Part shown: positions 54,088-62,658 of the stretch, in pieces
How the letters are laid out: every line of letters starts with the position of its first letter
How positions within the stretch are numbered: the first letter of the stretch is position 1
NCBI RefSeq assembly: GCF_947258925.1
Contig: NZ_CAMYKG010000005.1
Location: forward strand, 16,596-80,595
DNA length: 64,000 nucleotides
Source: an uncultured Eudoraea sp.
GTDB taxonomy: Bacteria; Bacteroidota; Bacteroidia; Flavobacteriales; Flavobacteriaceae
Direction: 5' to 3'
Translations under genes and position numbers: made by a program
Notes under the pieces: model-generated
The model's database searches: none
What the model saw: the letters and a program-made list of their open reading frames with translations, nothing else
What the model was told of the DNA's origin: nothing

Positions 54088-55746
54088 TCATGCCAACATT
54101 GTTACGGGATTCTCAAGATAAGCTCTAAGGGTTTGTAAAAACTGGGCCCCTGTGGCACCGTCTACCGTTCGGTGATCGCAGGCCAGACTTATCTTCATTG
54201 TATTTCCTACCACGATTTGTCCATTTTTAACTACGGGTTTTTCAATAATAGCTCCTACAGAGAGAATGGCTGAATTCGGTTGATTAATAATTGAGGTAAA
54301 TTCGAGGATCCCGAACATACCGAGGTTAGAAACAGTAAAAGTGCTTCCTTCCATTTCGGCAGGAGTTAATTTTTTCTCCCTTGCTCTACCTGCCAAATCT
54401 TTGACTGAGGTTCCAATCTGAGTTAAGCTCAACTGATCTGTAAATTTTAATACTGGTACCACGAGTCCTTCATCTACTGCAACGGCTACTCCCACATGAA
54501 TATGCTGATTATATCTGGTGGTGTCCCCGTTCCAGGAAGTGTTAACCTGCGGATGTTTTTTAAGCGCCATGGCACAGGCCTTAACTACCATGTCATTAAA
54601 TGAAACCTTGGTGTCTGGAAGATTATTTATTTTTTCCCTTGAAGCTTTGGCATTGTCCATATCCACTTCAATCATCAGGTAATAATGTGGGGCCGTAAAC
54701 TTGGATTCACTCAATCGCTTAGCTATCACTTTACGCATTTGAGAGTTTTTCACCTCCTCCGAGTATTCCTCCCCAGTTGGAAGAATTTGTGGAATCGTCA
54801 CCCGGCTGTCCGTTATTGTCTTGGTTGCAACATCTTTTGCAGGAGCACTGATATCAGCTGATGGAACATAATTTTCAACATCTCGCTTAACAATTCTACC
54901 GTGATCTCCAGTCCCCTTTATGGCATTGAGATCGATCCCTTTTTCATCAGCAATTTTTCTTGCCAATGGAGAAACAAATACGCGCTGTCCTGATTCTAAC
55001 GTTTTTTCTTCCTTTACTTCAGCAGGGGCTGCCTCTTTAGTGGCTATTTCTTCCGCTTTTTCTTCTGTTTCGGTTTTGGAAGTTGACTTGGACTGCAAAA
55101 CGGATTCTACATCAGTCCCTGCCGGACCAATTACAGCTAATACCTCATCCACAGGTGCTGATTCACCTTCCTTGATACCTATATAAAGCAATTGACCTGC
55201 ATAAAAAGATTCAAATTCCATGGTGGCCTTATCTGTCTCTATTTCCGCCAGAATATCACCCTCTTCTACTTCATCCCCAACTTTTTTCAACCAGGTGGCA
55301 ACAGTACCTTCTTCCATGGTATCACTCAAGCGAGGCATTTTAATAATTTCCACGCCCTCAGGTATTTCAAATGCGGTATTGCTATCCGCTTTCTTTGATG
55401 ATTCTTCGGAAACATCAGAAGTTGATTTGTTTTCAGGGGCTTCAACCTTATTTTCAGGCTCTTTTGACCCTTCATTGGCACCATTTAATAGTGAAGAAAT
55501 ATCCTCGCCTTCTTCACCAATTATAGCCAATAAAGTATCTACCGGTGCTCCATCTCCTTCGGCAATACCGATATGTAGTAAGGTGCCTTCATGAAAAGAT
55601 TCAAATTCCATGGTAGCCTTATCCGTTTCTATCTCCGCAAGGATATCACCTTCTTCAATCTTGTCACCTACATTTTTTAGCCATTTAGCAACGGTACCTT
55701 CTTCCATGGTATCGCTTAATCTGGGCATATTTATTACTTCTGCCAT
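54088..55746 (-). CDS. pdhC: Pyruvate dehydrogenase E2, dihydrolipoamide acetyltransferase
   Basis: A 552-residue E2. Two N-terminal lipoyl domains carry lipoylated Lys at about 43 and 173 (ETDKATMEFES in both), joined by Glu/Lys/Ser-rich linkers. Then comes a peripheral-subunit-binding domain (VFVSPLARKIADEKGID) and the catalytic domain with the active-site His in DHRTVDGATGAQF. It transfers acetyl groups to CoA. It follows pdhA by 4 bases. E1beta and E3 genes are not nearby, as in other Flavobacteriaceae. Confidence 0.95.
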   Translation of the reverse strand: MAEVINMPRLSDTMEEGTVAKWLKNVGDKIEEGDILAEIETDKATMEFESFHEGTLLHIGIAEGDGAPVDTLLAIIGEEGEDISSLLNGANEGSKEPENKVEAPENKSTSDVSEESSKKADSNTAFEIPEGVEIIKMPRLSDTMEEGTVATWLKKVGDEVEEGDILAEIETDKATMEFESFYAGQLLYIGIKEGESAPVDEVLAVIGPAGTDVESVLQSKSTSKTETEEKAEEIATKEAAPAEVKEEKTLESGQRVFVSPLARKIADEKGIDLNAIKGTGDHGRIVKRDVENYVPSADISAPAKDVATKTITDSRVTIPQILPTGEEYSEEVKNSQMRKVIAKRLSESKFTAPHYYLMIEVDMDNAKASREKINNLPDTKVSFNDMVVKACAMALKKHPQVNTSWNGDTTRYNQHIHVGVAVAVDEGLVVPVLKFTDQLSLTQIGTSVKDLAGRAREKKLTPAEMEGSTFTVSNLGMFGILEFTSIINQPNSAILSVGAIIEKPVVKNGQIVVGNTMKISLACDHRTVDGATGAQFLQTLRAYLENPVTMLA

Positions 55747-55750
55747 TTAC

Positions 55751-56749
55751 TTATAATTTGTGTTGTACAAATGGATAGTCTTCCTGCTCGTAAACCATAT
55801 CGTAAAGTTGTTTTACCGGAGGATATTCAGATTCTTCAGCAAATTTCTCGCACTCTTTGACAAGGACTTTCACCTTATCATTTATAGCTTTAATTTCTTC
55901 TTCCGACGCATATTTCTTCTCCTTAATAACATCAAGAACCTGAGTTATAGGATCTATCTTTTTGTATTCTTCAACTTCATCCTTAGTCCTGTAGTGCTGA
56001 GCATCGGACATAGAATGCCCCCTATATCGATAGGTTTTCATTTCCAAAAAGGTTGGACCACCGCCGCTCCTCGCTCTTTCTATGGCCTTACTCATAGCAG
56101 TAGCCACTGTAACAGGATCCATTCCATCTACAGGGGCACATGGCATTTCATATCCCAAACCTAGTTTCCAGATATCCGTAGTATGCGCCGTTCTTGCTAC
56201 CGAAGTACCCATGGCATAACCATTATTTTCACAGACGAAAACGACCGGTAATTGCCAAAGCATGGCCAAATTAAAAGTTTCGTGTAAAGAGCCTTGTCTT
56301 ACCGCACCATCACCCATATAGCAAAGAGTTACTGAATCCCTTTTGAAATACTTATCCGCAAATGCTAACCCGGCACCTAAGGGTATTTGTCCTCCAACAA
56401 TACCGTGACCTCCATAAAACCTGTGCTCCTTCGAAAATATATGCATTGAACCACCCATTCCTTTTGAAGTACCTGTTACTTTGCCATATAATTCGGCCAT
56501 TACATTCCTGGGGTCTACCCCCATCCCAATAGGCTGAACGTGGTTCCTGTAGGCAGTAATCATTCTGTCTTTTGTGAGATCCATTGCATGTAAAGCACCT
56601 GCTAATACCGCTTCCTGACCATTGTACAGGTGTAGAAATCCGCGCACTTTTTGTTGAATATATACCGCAGCCAGCTTGTCTTCAAACTTTCTCCAAAACA
56701 ACATGTCTTCGTACCATTTTAGGTATACCTCTTTGGTAACTTTTTTCAT
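55751..56749 (-). CDS. pdhA: Pyruvate dehydrogenase E1 alpha subunit
   Basis: About 332 residues from the ATG at 56749 (MKKVTKEVYLKWYEDMLFW); the track start at 56830 adds 27 residues unlike the family. The TPP-binding motif begins with YMGDGAVRQGSLHETF and ends with CENNGYAMGTS (GDG...NN). The YRGHSMSDAQHYRTKDEVEEY segment is the phosphorylation-loop-like region, quoted in part as YRGHSMSDAQHYRTK. It forms the E1 heterotetramer with PdhB, which is absent here. It precedes pdhC. Confidence 0.95.
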   Translation of the reverse strand: MKKVTKEVYLKWYEDMLFWRKFEDKLAAVYIQQKVRGFLHLYNGQEAVLAGALHAMDLTKDRMITAYRNHVQPIGMGVDPRNVMAELYGKVTGTSKGMGGSMHIFSKEHRFYGGHGIVGGQIPLGAGLAFADKYFKRDSVTLCYMGDGAVRQGSLHETFNLAMLWQLPVVFVCENNGYAMGTSVARTAHTTDIWKLGLGYEMPCAPVDGMDPVTVATAMSKAIERARSGGGPTFLEMKTYRYRGHSMSDAQHYRTKDEVEEYKKIDPITQVLDVIKEKKYASEEEIKAINDKVKVLVKECEKFAEESEYPPVKQLYDMVYEQEDYPFVQHKL

Positions 56750-56827
56750 CAAATATTTGTCTTTTATGTGTACTTGTCTTACGCTGAAACATTCAGTTAA
56801 GAATAGTTCAAGAATATCAAGGAAAAA

Positions 56828-56835
56828 CAAAAATA
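56828..56835 (-). promoter_or_regulatory. -7 promoter box for pdhA
   Basis: TATTTTTG (minus strand) fits TAnnTTTG, about 78 bases before the pdhA ATG. The TTG that would be the -33 element is not at the right distance. Confidence 0.35.
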
Positions 56836-56942
56836 CACATTAAATCAATAGTGAAAAAAAAATGATAAAAAAGGTATATGCAGTACGCTAAAAAGTAATT
56901 ATTGGGTATAATCAAATATCTTCAGAGTAAAAAATTCACTTA

Positions 56943-57425
56943 TTATAAATAAGAACTTCCAAAAGCCAAAGGAAGAATATCTTCCAGGGATTCACATTTA
57001 AAAATTTTACCGGAAGCAGCTTTCATTATAATGGATATAGGGGAGTCTTGATTTTGCTCATACTCGGCTATTGCTTGCCTGCAATTTCCACAGGGAGCTG
57101 CTGGTCTTTGTACAATATGGGTTTTGGAGGACACACTAATTGCAATACTCTTTATAGCAACTTTAGGATATTTAGCACCTGCCTGAAAAATGGCTACACG
57201 CTCCGCGCATAAACCAGAGGGGTATGAAGCATTTTCCTGATTATTGCCTATAACAACTTCCTCATTAGCCAAAAGCACGGCTGCACCGACCATAAATTTA
57301 GAATAAGGAGCATAGGCATTTTCCCTTGCCCCTTCTGCAATTTGCATAAGTGTTTTTTCGCTTGGAGAAAGTTCATCCAAAGTATCATAAACCAATAAAT
57401 CAAATGAAATTTTACGTCTTTCCAT
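56943..57425 (-). CDS. cdd: Cytidine deaminase
   Basis: A 160-residue homotetrameric-type CDA. The zinc and catalytic motifs are visible: LCAERVAIFQAGA (Cys-Ala-Glu) and PCGNCRQAIAEY (Cys-x2-Cys). It deaminates cytidine and deoxycytidine to uridines for pyrimidine salvage. It lies between pdhA and porV on the minus strand, the order seen in other Flavobacteriaceae as I recall. Confidence 0.95.
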   Translation of the reverse strand: MERRKISFDLLVYDTLDELSPSEKTLMQIAEGARENAYAPYSKFMVGAAVLLANEEVVIGNNQENASYPSGLCAERVAIFQAGAKYPKVAIKSIAISVSSKTHIVQRPAAPCGNCRQAIAEYEQNQDSPISIIMKAASGKIFKCESLEDILPLAFGSSYL

Positions 57426-57516
57426 AGAATAATAGGAGTGTAAAGATAGGTCTGTGTTAATAAAATTAAATGTACTTTATTTTAGAGCGTTGTCCAAGAC
57501 TGAAACTTCCTAAAAT

Positions 57517-57546
57517 AAAAAAACCTGTCCATGGACAGGTTTTTTT
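57517..57546 (-). terminator. Intrinsic terminator after porV
   Basis: AAAAAAACCTGTCCATGGACAGGTTTTTTT is palindromic, a 12-13-base-pair stem with a minimal loop, and sits 15 bases below the porV stop. The minus-strand product would end in T-rich sequence. It separates porV from cdd. Confidence 0.9.
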
Positions 57547-57561
57547 ATTTTTTGATTGTGT

Positions 57562-58716
57562 TTAATCATTGTAGAATTCTTCACCTAAATTAAAGGTAAG
57601 CGAGAATCTTAAAGTATTTTCAAGAGGGTTTTTCACTTTTGAGGTAGAGAACAAGTAAGATAGATCTATCTGAACCGATTTAAACCTAAACCCGGCTCCA
57701 ACTGTAAAGAACTGTCTTGCTCCCTTAAATTCGCTTTCGTGGAAGAAACCCGTTCTAAACATAAAAGCATTTTGATAGGCATATTCCGCACTGATGGCCC
57801 AGGTTATTTCCTTAAATTCTTCCGAGAGTCCATCAGGAGCATCTCCAAAAGATTTAAATACCCCTTCAAACCAGCCTATTTGCTGATATATGTCGTTATC
57901 CGCCGAATCAATTACACCATCATCATTAAAATCCTGTGGTGTTGGTACCAGTAGCTTATTGAATTCCAGATTTAAACCCAATACATTATCCTGATCAAAA
58001 ATAAAATCAAAACCTCCTCCTAAACGCAGATTAGTGGGTAAAAAATTGGTTTGACCTTGATCATATTCCATTTTCCCACCGAGATTCGAGATATTGAATC
58101 CGAATTTCCATCTACCATCAAAACTATTATAGGCTACTTCTCTGGAGCGAAAATATCCTGCGATATCTACGGCAAATGAACTTGCCGCTCTAGAATCTAC
58201 ATCTCCATTTTCTGGTAATCTGAGATTAGAATTAATAAACCTTCCTGCGATGGCCATAGAAAATACGTCGCTAAGCTTTAAGGAGTAAGAACCATCTATT
58301 GCCAACTCGTTAGGTTTGGCTATAGTTCCGGGATCTCCGGCAAACTGTCTTAGTTCAATTTCGCCCAGGGTAAAATAACGCAAACTAAACGCAAATGCGC
58401 TCCTATCGTTGATTTTGTTAAAATAGCTACCACTTAACAAGGATACATCTGTTATAATGCTTTCCAGATAAGGGGTATACCCCAGACCTATTCCCATTTT
58501 TCGTTCGGCAAAGGCAAATTTGGCTGGGTTCCATTGTTGGGAGAATGCATCTATAGATGTGGATGCACCCATATCTCCTAAACCACCGGCCCTGGCGTCA
58601 GCTGCAATAGTTAAAAACGGAACAGCTGTGGTTATCACCCTGTTCTGCTCCTGAGCAGATACCTTAAAAACAATGGCAAATAAAGCAAGAATAACTAATT
58701 TTCTCATTTTTGTCAT
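57562..58716 (-). CDS. porV: Type IX secretion system outer membrane protein PorV (LptO)
   Basis: A 384-residue beta-barrel of the FadL-like type. The signal is MRKLVILALFAIVFKVSAQ, whose ATG is at 58707 (58716 adds three residues). Features include VPFLTIAADARAGGLGDMGA near the mature N-terminus, a hallmark of PorV, and a C-terminal strand RFSLTFNLGEEFYND. PorV carries T9SS cargo to the PorU/PorZ/PorQ attachment complex. A terminator follows it. porU, which lies between gldJ and porV in F. johnsoniae, is not here. Confidence 0.9.
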   Translation of the reverse strand: MTKMRKLVILALFAIVFKVSAQEQNRVITTAVPFLTIAADARAGGLGDMGASTSIDAFSQQWNPAKFAFAERKMGIGLGYTPYLESIITDVSLLSGSYFNKINDRSAFAFSLRYFTLGEIELRQFAGDPGTIAKPNELAIDGSYSLKLSDVFSMAIAGRFINSNLRLPENGDVDSRAASSFAVDIAGYFRSREVAYNSFDGRWKFGFNISNLGGKMEYDQGQTNFLPTNLRLGGGFDFIFDQDNVLGLNLEFNKLLVPTPQDFNDDGVIDSADNDIYQQIGWFEGVFKSFGDAPDGLSEEFKEITWAISAEYAYQNAFMFRTGFFHESEFKGARQFFTVGAGFRFKSVQIDLSYLFSTSKVKNPLENTLRFSLTFNLGEEFYND

Positions 58717-59172
58717 ATATGGTAGAATTAGTCCAAAACTGCAGATAATTTTTGATATGATTACCTACTATATTTTGTCTTATTACTTGTTAAGTAACGA
58801 GCAATTCAAAAATATCTTGCATTTACAGGTATATTATTTTAAAAATATGCTACAAATAGTTGAATATAAGCTCTTTATATTAATTGCTTATTATTTATGC
58901 ATCCTTAAAAACAATGATATCTGATAAAGGTTGTCCTTAATAATTGAAAAGAAATGTTTCTATCCATACTATAATCTAAAATGTCTCGTTATGAAAATGG
59001 ACATTGTCCTAGTAAATCATGCCCGTGCAAACTGGCGAAATTTTTTTCGTGACTATAAAATATTATGTGATAATCATCGTTTTATAAGCCGAAAGTGACA
59101 CAATTTTTATTTAAATATCTTATCAAAACCAATGAAATGGGGTTTGATATTGAACTTAAGTCCTAAATACAG
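58717..59172. other. porV-gldJ divergent intergenic region without porU
   Basis: 456 bases with no supportable gene. It is AT-rich and holds only a possible porV promoter box. In F. johnsoniae the much longer porU (over 1,000 codons) sits here between gldJ and porV. The ORF 58673-58924 runs antisense over the porV start and is low-complexity, so it is not kept. I see no porU remnant. Confidence 0.6.
58807..58814 (-). promoter_or_regulatory. -7 promoter box for porV
   Basis: TATTTTTG (minus strand) fits TAnnTTTG, about 98 bases upstream of the porV start. No matching -33 TTG was found. Confidence 0.3.
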
Positions 59173-60852
59173 ATGAAAAAACAGTTGATCAAAGTTGTAC
59201 TATCTTGTGCAGTGATAACAGGAAGTTTTACTCTTAATAGTTGTAATAAGTCTTCCTCGGCATCATCCAAAAATGTTTCAAGAGCAACAGGCTGGAAAAT
59301 AAACGCTAAAGAAGGTGGTTTTCAGTACAATTCTGACTTTAAAGAACAAGCAACGGGTCCCGGACTTGTTTTTATTGAAGGAGGTACTTTTACCAAAGGA
59401 AAGGTGCAGGATGATGTTATGCACGATTGGAATAACACTCCTACCTCTCAACATGTTCAATCCTTTTACATGGATGAAACAGAAGTCACCAATGTAATGT
59501 ATTTGGAATATTTAGACTATTTGAAAGCGGTATATCCACCGGAGAACCCAAAATATACTAATATCTATAAAGGTGCCCTTCCGGATACCTTAGTTTGGAG
59601 AAACCGACTGGGATATAATGAAACCATGACGAATAATTACCTGCGTCACCCGGCATATGCTGAATATCCTGTGGTTGGTGTCAATTGGATACAAGCTGTC
59701 CAGTTTTCCGAATGGAGAACGGATCGAGTAAATGAAGCTATGCTCGAAAGAGAAGGTTATTTGGCTCAGGATGCGAAATATCAATCAATGACCGGAGAAG
59801 TAGAAGGAACTTTCAGTACAGAAGCCTATCTCAATCGTCCGGAATCTGTATATAACGGACAAATAGATTCCTTACAGGGAAAAATGAAAAAAGATTCTAT
59901 TTCCACATTCGCAAAAAGAAGTAGTGGTATTATTATGCCTGCTTACAGACTTCCGACAGAAACTGAGTGGGAGTATTCTGCAGCGGCTTTGCAGGGAACC
60001 AGAGAATACAACAACTACAGGGGTAGAAAAAAGTATCCTTGGGAAGGTGATTATACGAGAAATGGCCAACGTGTTGGAAGAGGCGATCAGCTGGCAAACT
60101 TTAAACAGGGAAAAGGTGATTACGGCGGAATTGCCGGGTGGTCTGATGACGGTGCAGATATTACTGCACAGGTTAAATCATACAAACCAAATGACCTGGG
60201 TCTATATGATATGGCCGGTAATGTGGCAGAATGGGTGGCAGATGTTTACCGTCCAATAGTAGATGATGAAATAAGTGATTTCAACTATTACAGAGGAAAT
60301 ATCTATATGAAAACGGCAATTGGTGAGGATGGTAAAGTTAACATTCTAAGAGATAGTGTTATTTTTGATACCCTGCCCAATGGAAAAGTTGTTGCCGTGA
60401 ATCTACCTGGAGAGATTAAAATGGTACCAGTTGATGAAGAGGAAACATACTTAAGGACCAATTTCTCTGATAGTGACAACAGAGGATATAGAGATGGCGA
60501 TCCGGGATCATCAAGATTCTTTGACCGTTTTGCTTCGGATGACGAAGGCGATCCTGAAAGAAAGATGTATGATTCTCCAAATCACAAAGTGGAACGTGAT
60601 TCAGCCGGTAAAATACTGCGTGAATATGACAAAAGTAATTATAGAACTACCCTGATCAACGATGAAGTAAGGATATACAAAGGAGGTTCCTGGAAAGACC
60701 GAGCCTACTGGTTAGACCCTGCCCAACGTAGATTTTTACCACAATATATGGCAACAGATTATATAGGTTTCCGTTGTGCCATGTCTAGGGTAGGATCTAA
60801 GTCAAAAACAAAAAATAAAACCGTACGAGGTAAAAAAGCCAAAGCGAAATAA
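59173..60852 (+). CDS. gldJ: Gliding motility/T9SS lipoprotein GldJ
   Basis: A 559-residue lipoprotein with lipobox SFTLNSC (Cys about 24). The mature part is a SUMF1/FGE-like sulfatase-modifying fold: FIEGGTFTKG, DETEVTNVMYLEYLDYL, VGVNWIQAVQFSEWRTDRV, and the C-terminal GGSWKDRAYWLDPAQRRFLP, DYIGFRCAMSRVG. GldJ is needed for gliding and for T9SS stability (it protects GldK). A Lys-rich tail ends the protein. The close link to porV fits a T9SS role. Confidence 0.95.
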   Translation: MKKQLIKVVLSCAVITGSFTLNSCNKSSSASSKNVSRATGWKINAKEGGFQYNSDFKEQATGPGLVFIEGGTFTKGKVQDDVMHDWNNTPTSQHVQSFYMDETEVTNVMYLEYLDYLKAVYPPENPKYTNIYKGALPDTLVWRNRLGYNETMTNNYLRHPAYAEYPVVGVNWIQAVQFSEWRTDRVNEAMLEREGYLAQDAKYQSMTGEVEGTFSTEAYLNRPESVYNGQIDSLQGKMKKDSISTFAKRSSGIIMPAYRLPTETEWEYSAAALQGTREYNNYRGRKKYPWEGDYTRNGQRVGRGDQLANFKQGKGDYGGIAGWSDDGADITAQVKSYKPNDLGLYDMAGNVAEWVADVYRPIVDDEISDFNYYRGNIYMKTAIGEDGKVNILRDSVIFDTLPNGKVVAVNLPGEIKMVPVDEEETYLRTNFSDSDNRGYRDGDPGSSRFFDRFASDDEGDPERKMYDSPNHKVERDSAGKILREYDKSNYRTTLINDEVRIYKGGSWKDRAYWLDPAQRRFLPQYMATDYIGFRCAMSRVGSKSKTKNKTVRGKKAKAK

Positions 60853-60874
60853 AAGTATCTCTTATATATAAATT

Positions 60875-60905
60875 AAGCCCCAATGTTTTCGTTGGGGCTT
60901 TTTTA
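60875..60905 (+). terminator. Terminator of gldJ
   Basis: AAGCCCCAA-TGTTTTCG-TTGGGGCTT is a nine-base-pair stem followed by TTTT, 22 bases after the gldJ stop and only 13 bases before the murF start. Confidence 0.9.
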
Positions 60906-60913
60906 TATCTTTG
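60906..60913 (+). promoter_or_regulatory. -7 promoter box for murF (possible leaderless start)
   Basis: TATCTTTG fits TAnnTTTG and lies 6 bases before the murF ATG, partly within the terminator tail. Transcription would begin near or at the start codon. No TTG at the right spacing. Confidence 0.35.
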
Positions 60914-60918
60914 TTTAT

Positions 60919-62193
60919 ATGACAATTGAGCAATTACACCAGCTTTTTTTAAAGCATCCTCAGGTCTCAACGGATACACGCAACATACAGTCTAATAGCA
61001 TTTTCTTCGCTCTTAAAGGACCAAATTTCAATGGTAATAAATTTGCTTCGGAAGCATTGCGAAATGGTGCTGCATACGCTATTGCAGACGAAATAGAATA
61101 TGCAACAGGAGATCAAATCATCCTGGTTGAAGATGCATTGAAAGCCTTACAGGAGTTAGCTGCTTTTCATAGAAATTATTGTGACGCCAAAATTATTGGG
61201 CTAACAGGTAGCAATGGTAAAACCACTACGAAAGAATTAATATTTACCGTTCTGTCAAGAAAATTTAAAACTATTGCCACAAAAGGAAACTTGAATAATC
61301 ATCTAGGAGTTCCACTTACCCTGCTCACCATACAAGAAAACACAGAATTTGCCATTGTTGAAATGGGAGCAAATCACAAGAAAGAGATTGAATTTCTATG
61401 TACCATTGCACAGCCTGATTATGGCTATATAACGAATTTTGGCAAAGCGCATTTGGAGGGTTTTGGAGGTATAGAAGGTGTTATAAAAGGTAAAAGTGAA
61501 TTGTATGAGTATCTGATCTCGGGTAATAAAAACATTTTCTTCAATGGGGATGATCCTGTGCAAGTCAATAAACTAAAAAAGTATCGCAACAAAATTGGAT
61601 ACGCCATAAATAACCCTCAATGCCTTAACATAAAATTTTTGGGTGCCCAACCTTTTGTAGTTCTCAAAGTAGACGATACAGAAATCAGAACACAGTTAGT
61701 TGGAAGTTATAATTTTACAAATTGCTGTATCTCCGTTTTAATTGGCAAATATTTCAATGTCCCGCTGGAAGATATTAAAAAGGCCATTGAGAACTACCTT
61801 CCTCGAAACAATCGTTCACAAATTATTGATAAAAACAACTACCATATTGTCCTTGATGCCTATAATGCAAATCCCAACAGTATGGAAGCTGCCCTTGAAC
61901 ATTTTAATAGCATCCCGGGTAATAACAAAACTGCCATTTTAGGTGATATGTTCGAACTCGGGGAACAAGCCCATGAAGAGCATCAAAAAATCGTAGATCT
62001 GGCTACAGGCATGAAATTTACTTCGGTCATCCTGGTAGGAGGGAATTTTTACAAAACCAATTCCAAGTTTTTAAAATTTCAATCCTTTGAAGACTTCTCC
62101 AGATACCTGAAAGAACATAAAATAAATAAAGGAAACATCCTGATTAAGGGGTCAAGGGGTATGGCCCTGGAACGAATTCTGGATTATCTTTAG
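60919..62193 (+). CDS. murF: UDP-N-acetylmuramoyl-tripeptide-D-alanyl-D-alanine ligase
   Basis: About 424 residues from the ATG at 60919 (MTIEQLHQLFLKHPQVSTDT); the track start at 60883 is in the terminator. The N-terminal domain has STDTRNIQSNSIFFALKG, the ATP loop is GLTGSNGKTTTKEL (Lys about 101), and the ligand domain ends with GSRGMALERIL. MurF adds D-Ala-D-Ala to UDP-MurNAc-tripeptide. murF after gldJ is a known flavobacterial order. Size and motifs are normal. Confidence 0.95.
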   Translation: MTIEQLHQLFLKHPQVSTDTRNIQSNSIFFALKGPNFNGNKFASEALRNGAAYAIADEIEYATGDQIILVEDALKALQELAAFHRNYCDAKIIGLTGSNGKTTTKELIFTVLSRKFKTIATKGNLNNHLGVPLTLLTIQENTEFAIVEMGANHKKEIEFLCTIAQPDYGYITNFGKAHLEGFGGIEGVIKGKSELYEYLISGNKNIFFNGDDPVQVNKLKKYRNKIGYAINNPQCLNIKFLGAQPFVVLKVDDTEIRTQLVGSYNFTNCCISVLIGKYFNVPLEDIKKAIENYLPRNNRSQIIDKNNYHIVLDAYNANPNSMEAALEHFNSIPGNNKTAILGDMFELGEQAHEEHQKIVDLATGMKFTSVILVGGNFYKTNSKFLKFQSFEDFSRYLKEHKINKGNILIKGSRGMALERILDYL

Positions 62194-62231
62194 TCTAAGG
62201 GAAGTTTTGATTAACTTCCCTAAAAACATAA

Positions 62232-62253
62232 CCACACCTATGGTGTGGCTTTT
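62232..62253. terminator. Terminator-like hairpin after murF
   Basis: CCACACC-TAT-GGTGTGG is a seven-base-pair stem with CTTTTT directly after it on the plus strand. On the minus strand T-rich sequence also follows, so it could work in both directions. It sits about 40 bases below murF. Confidence 0.65.
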
Positions 62254-62257
62254 TGCG

Positions 62258-62271
62258 TGTGGAGTGTATTG
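62258..62271 (-). repeat. Partial copy of the tRNA-Val 3' end
   Basis: TGTGGAGTGTATTG is identical to 62438-62451, which holds the acceptor stem 3' strand and start of the T-arm of tRNA-Val. Beyond 14 bases the match continues loosely (17 of 18). A hairpin terminator precedes both copies. It may be the relic of a second tRNA copy or an att-like core. Confidence 0.65.
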
Positions 62272-62397
62272 AATTATCTCGATAAGTTCGTTGATCCAAA
62301 TACAGTACGCTGCTGCAAATAGAAAATCAAAACCGGTTTTTACCGGTATTGATATTTTATACATGCCAAACTCAGGAACAAGTTCCCTGTTTAGCAT

Positions 62398-62429
62398 ATA
62401 AAAAATCCACGCAAACTTGCGCGGATTTT
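62398..62429 (-). terminator. Terminator of tRNA-Val
   Basis: AAAATCCGCGCAA-GTT-TGCGTGGATTTT (minus strand) is a long stem with one G-T wobble, followed by TT. It lies about 10 bases from the tRNA 3' end. Confidence 0.8.
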
Positions 62430-62439
62430 CTGCTTGATG

Positions 62440-62514
62440 TGGAGTGTATTGGATTCGAACCAACGACCCCCGCCCTGTCAAGGCGGTGCTCTAAACCAAC
62501 TGAGCTAACACTCC
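62440..62514 (-). tRNA. tRNA-Val (anticodon GAC)
   Basis: The minus strand folds as a cloverleaf: acceptor GGAGTGT/ACACTCC, D-arm GCTC...GAGC, anticodon stem CCGCC-TTGACAG-GGCGG with anticodon GAC (Val GUC/GUU codons), and T-arm GTTGG-TTCGAAT-CCAAT. The discriminator is A and the CCA is not encoded (CAT follows). The 5' end lies 44 bases below the candidate promoter. It stands alone between murF and xth. Confidence 0.93.
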
Positions 62515-62564
62515 AAATTCTGTTTATCACCTATTGTAACCTCACAATAGAACAAAACAGATTG

Positions 62565-62594
62565 CAAAGATCGTAAAATTATTGGAGCTATCAA
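62565..62594 (-). promoter_or_regulatory. Promoter of tRNA-Val
   Basis: Minus strand: TTG-N19-GATCTTTG, one mismatch from the TAnnTTTG -7 box. The spacing is the same as at rpsL and mpl. The leader before the tRNA is about 44 bases. Confidence 0.55.
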
Positions 62595-62658
62595 GTAAGC
62601 GATTTAAGCCTTTATTTAACTATTCTGTCTTATTTTTATATCAATTAAACGATTCATT

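Larger units (their letters stand above)
62194..62439. other. murF-tRNA-Val intergenic region
   Basis: 246 bases with two hairpins and a partial copy of the tRNA-Val 3' end (62258-62271). The ORF 62152-62481 runs antisense through it and over the tRNA and is not kept. No other coding signal is seen. Confidence 0.5.

Noticed and set aside
54910-55600. Near-identical DNA stretches in pdhC as a repeat element
   Set aside because: They are the two lipoyl domains of the same E2 protein.
58673-58924. 83-residue ORF in the porV-gldJ gap
   Set aside because: It overlaps the porV start antisense and is Leu/Ile/Tyr/Lys low-complexity from AT-rich DNA.
62152-62576. ORFs 62152-62481 and 62349-62576 over the tRNA region
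   Set aside because: They read through the tRNA and hairpins and have no homology that I recognise.
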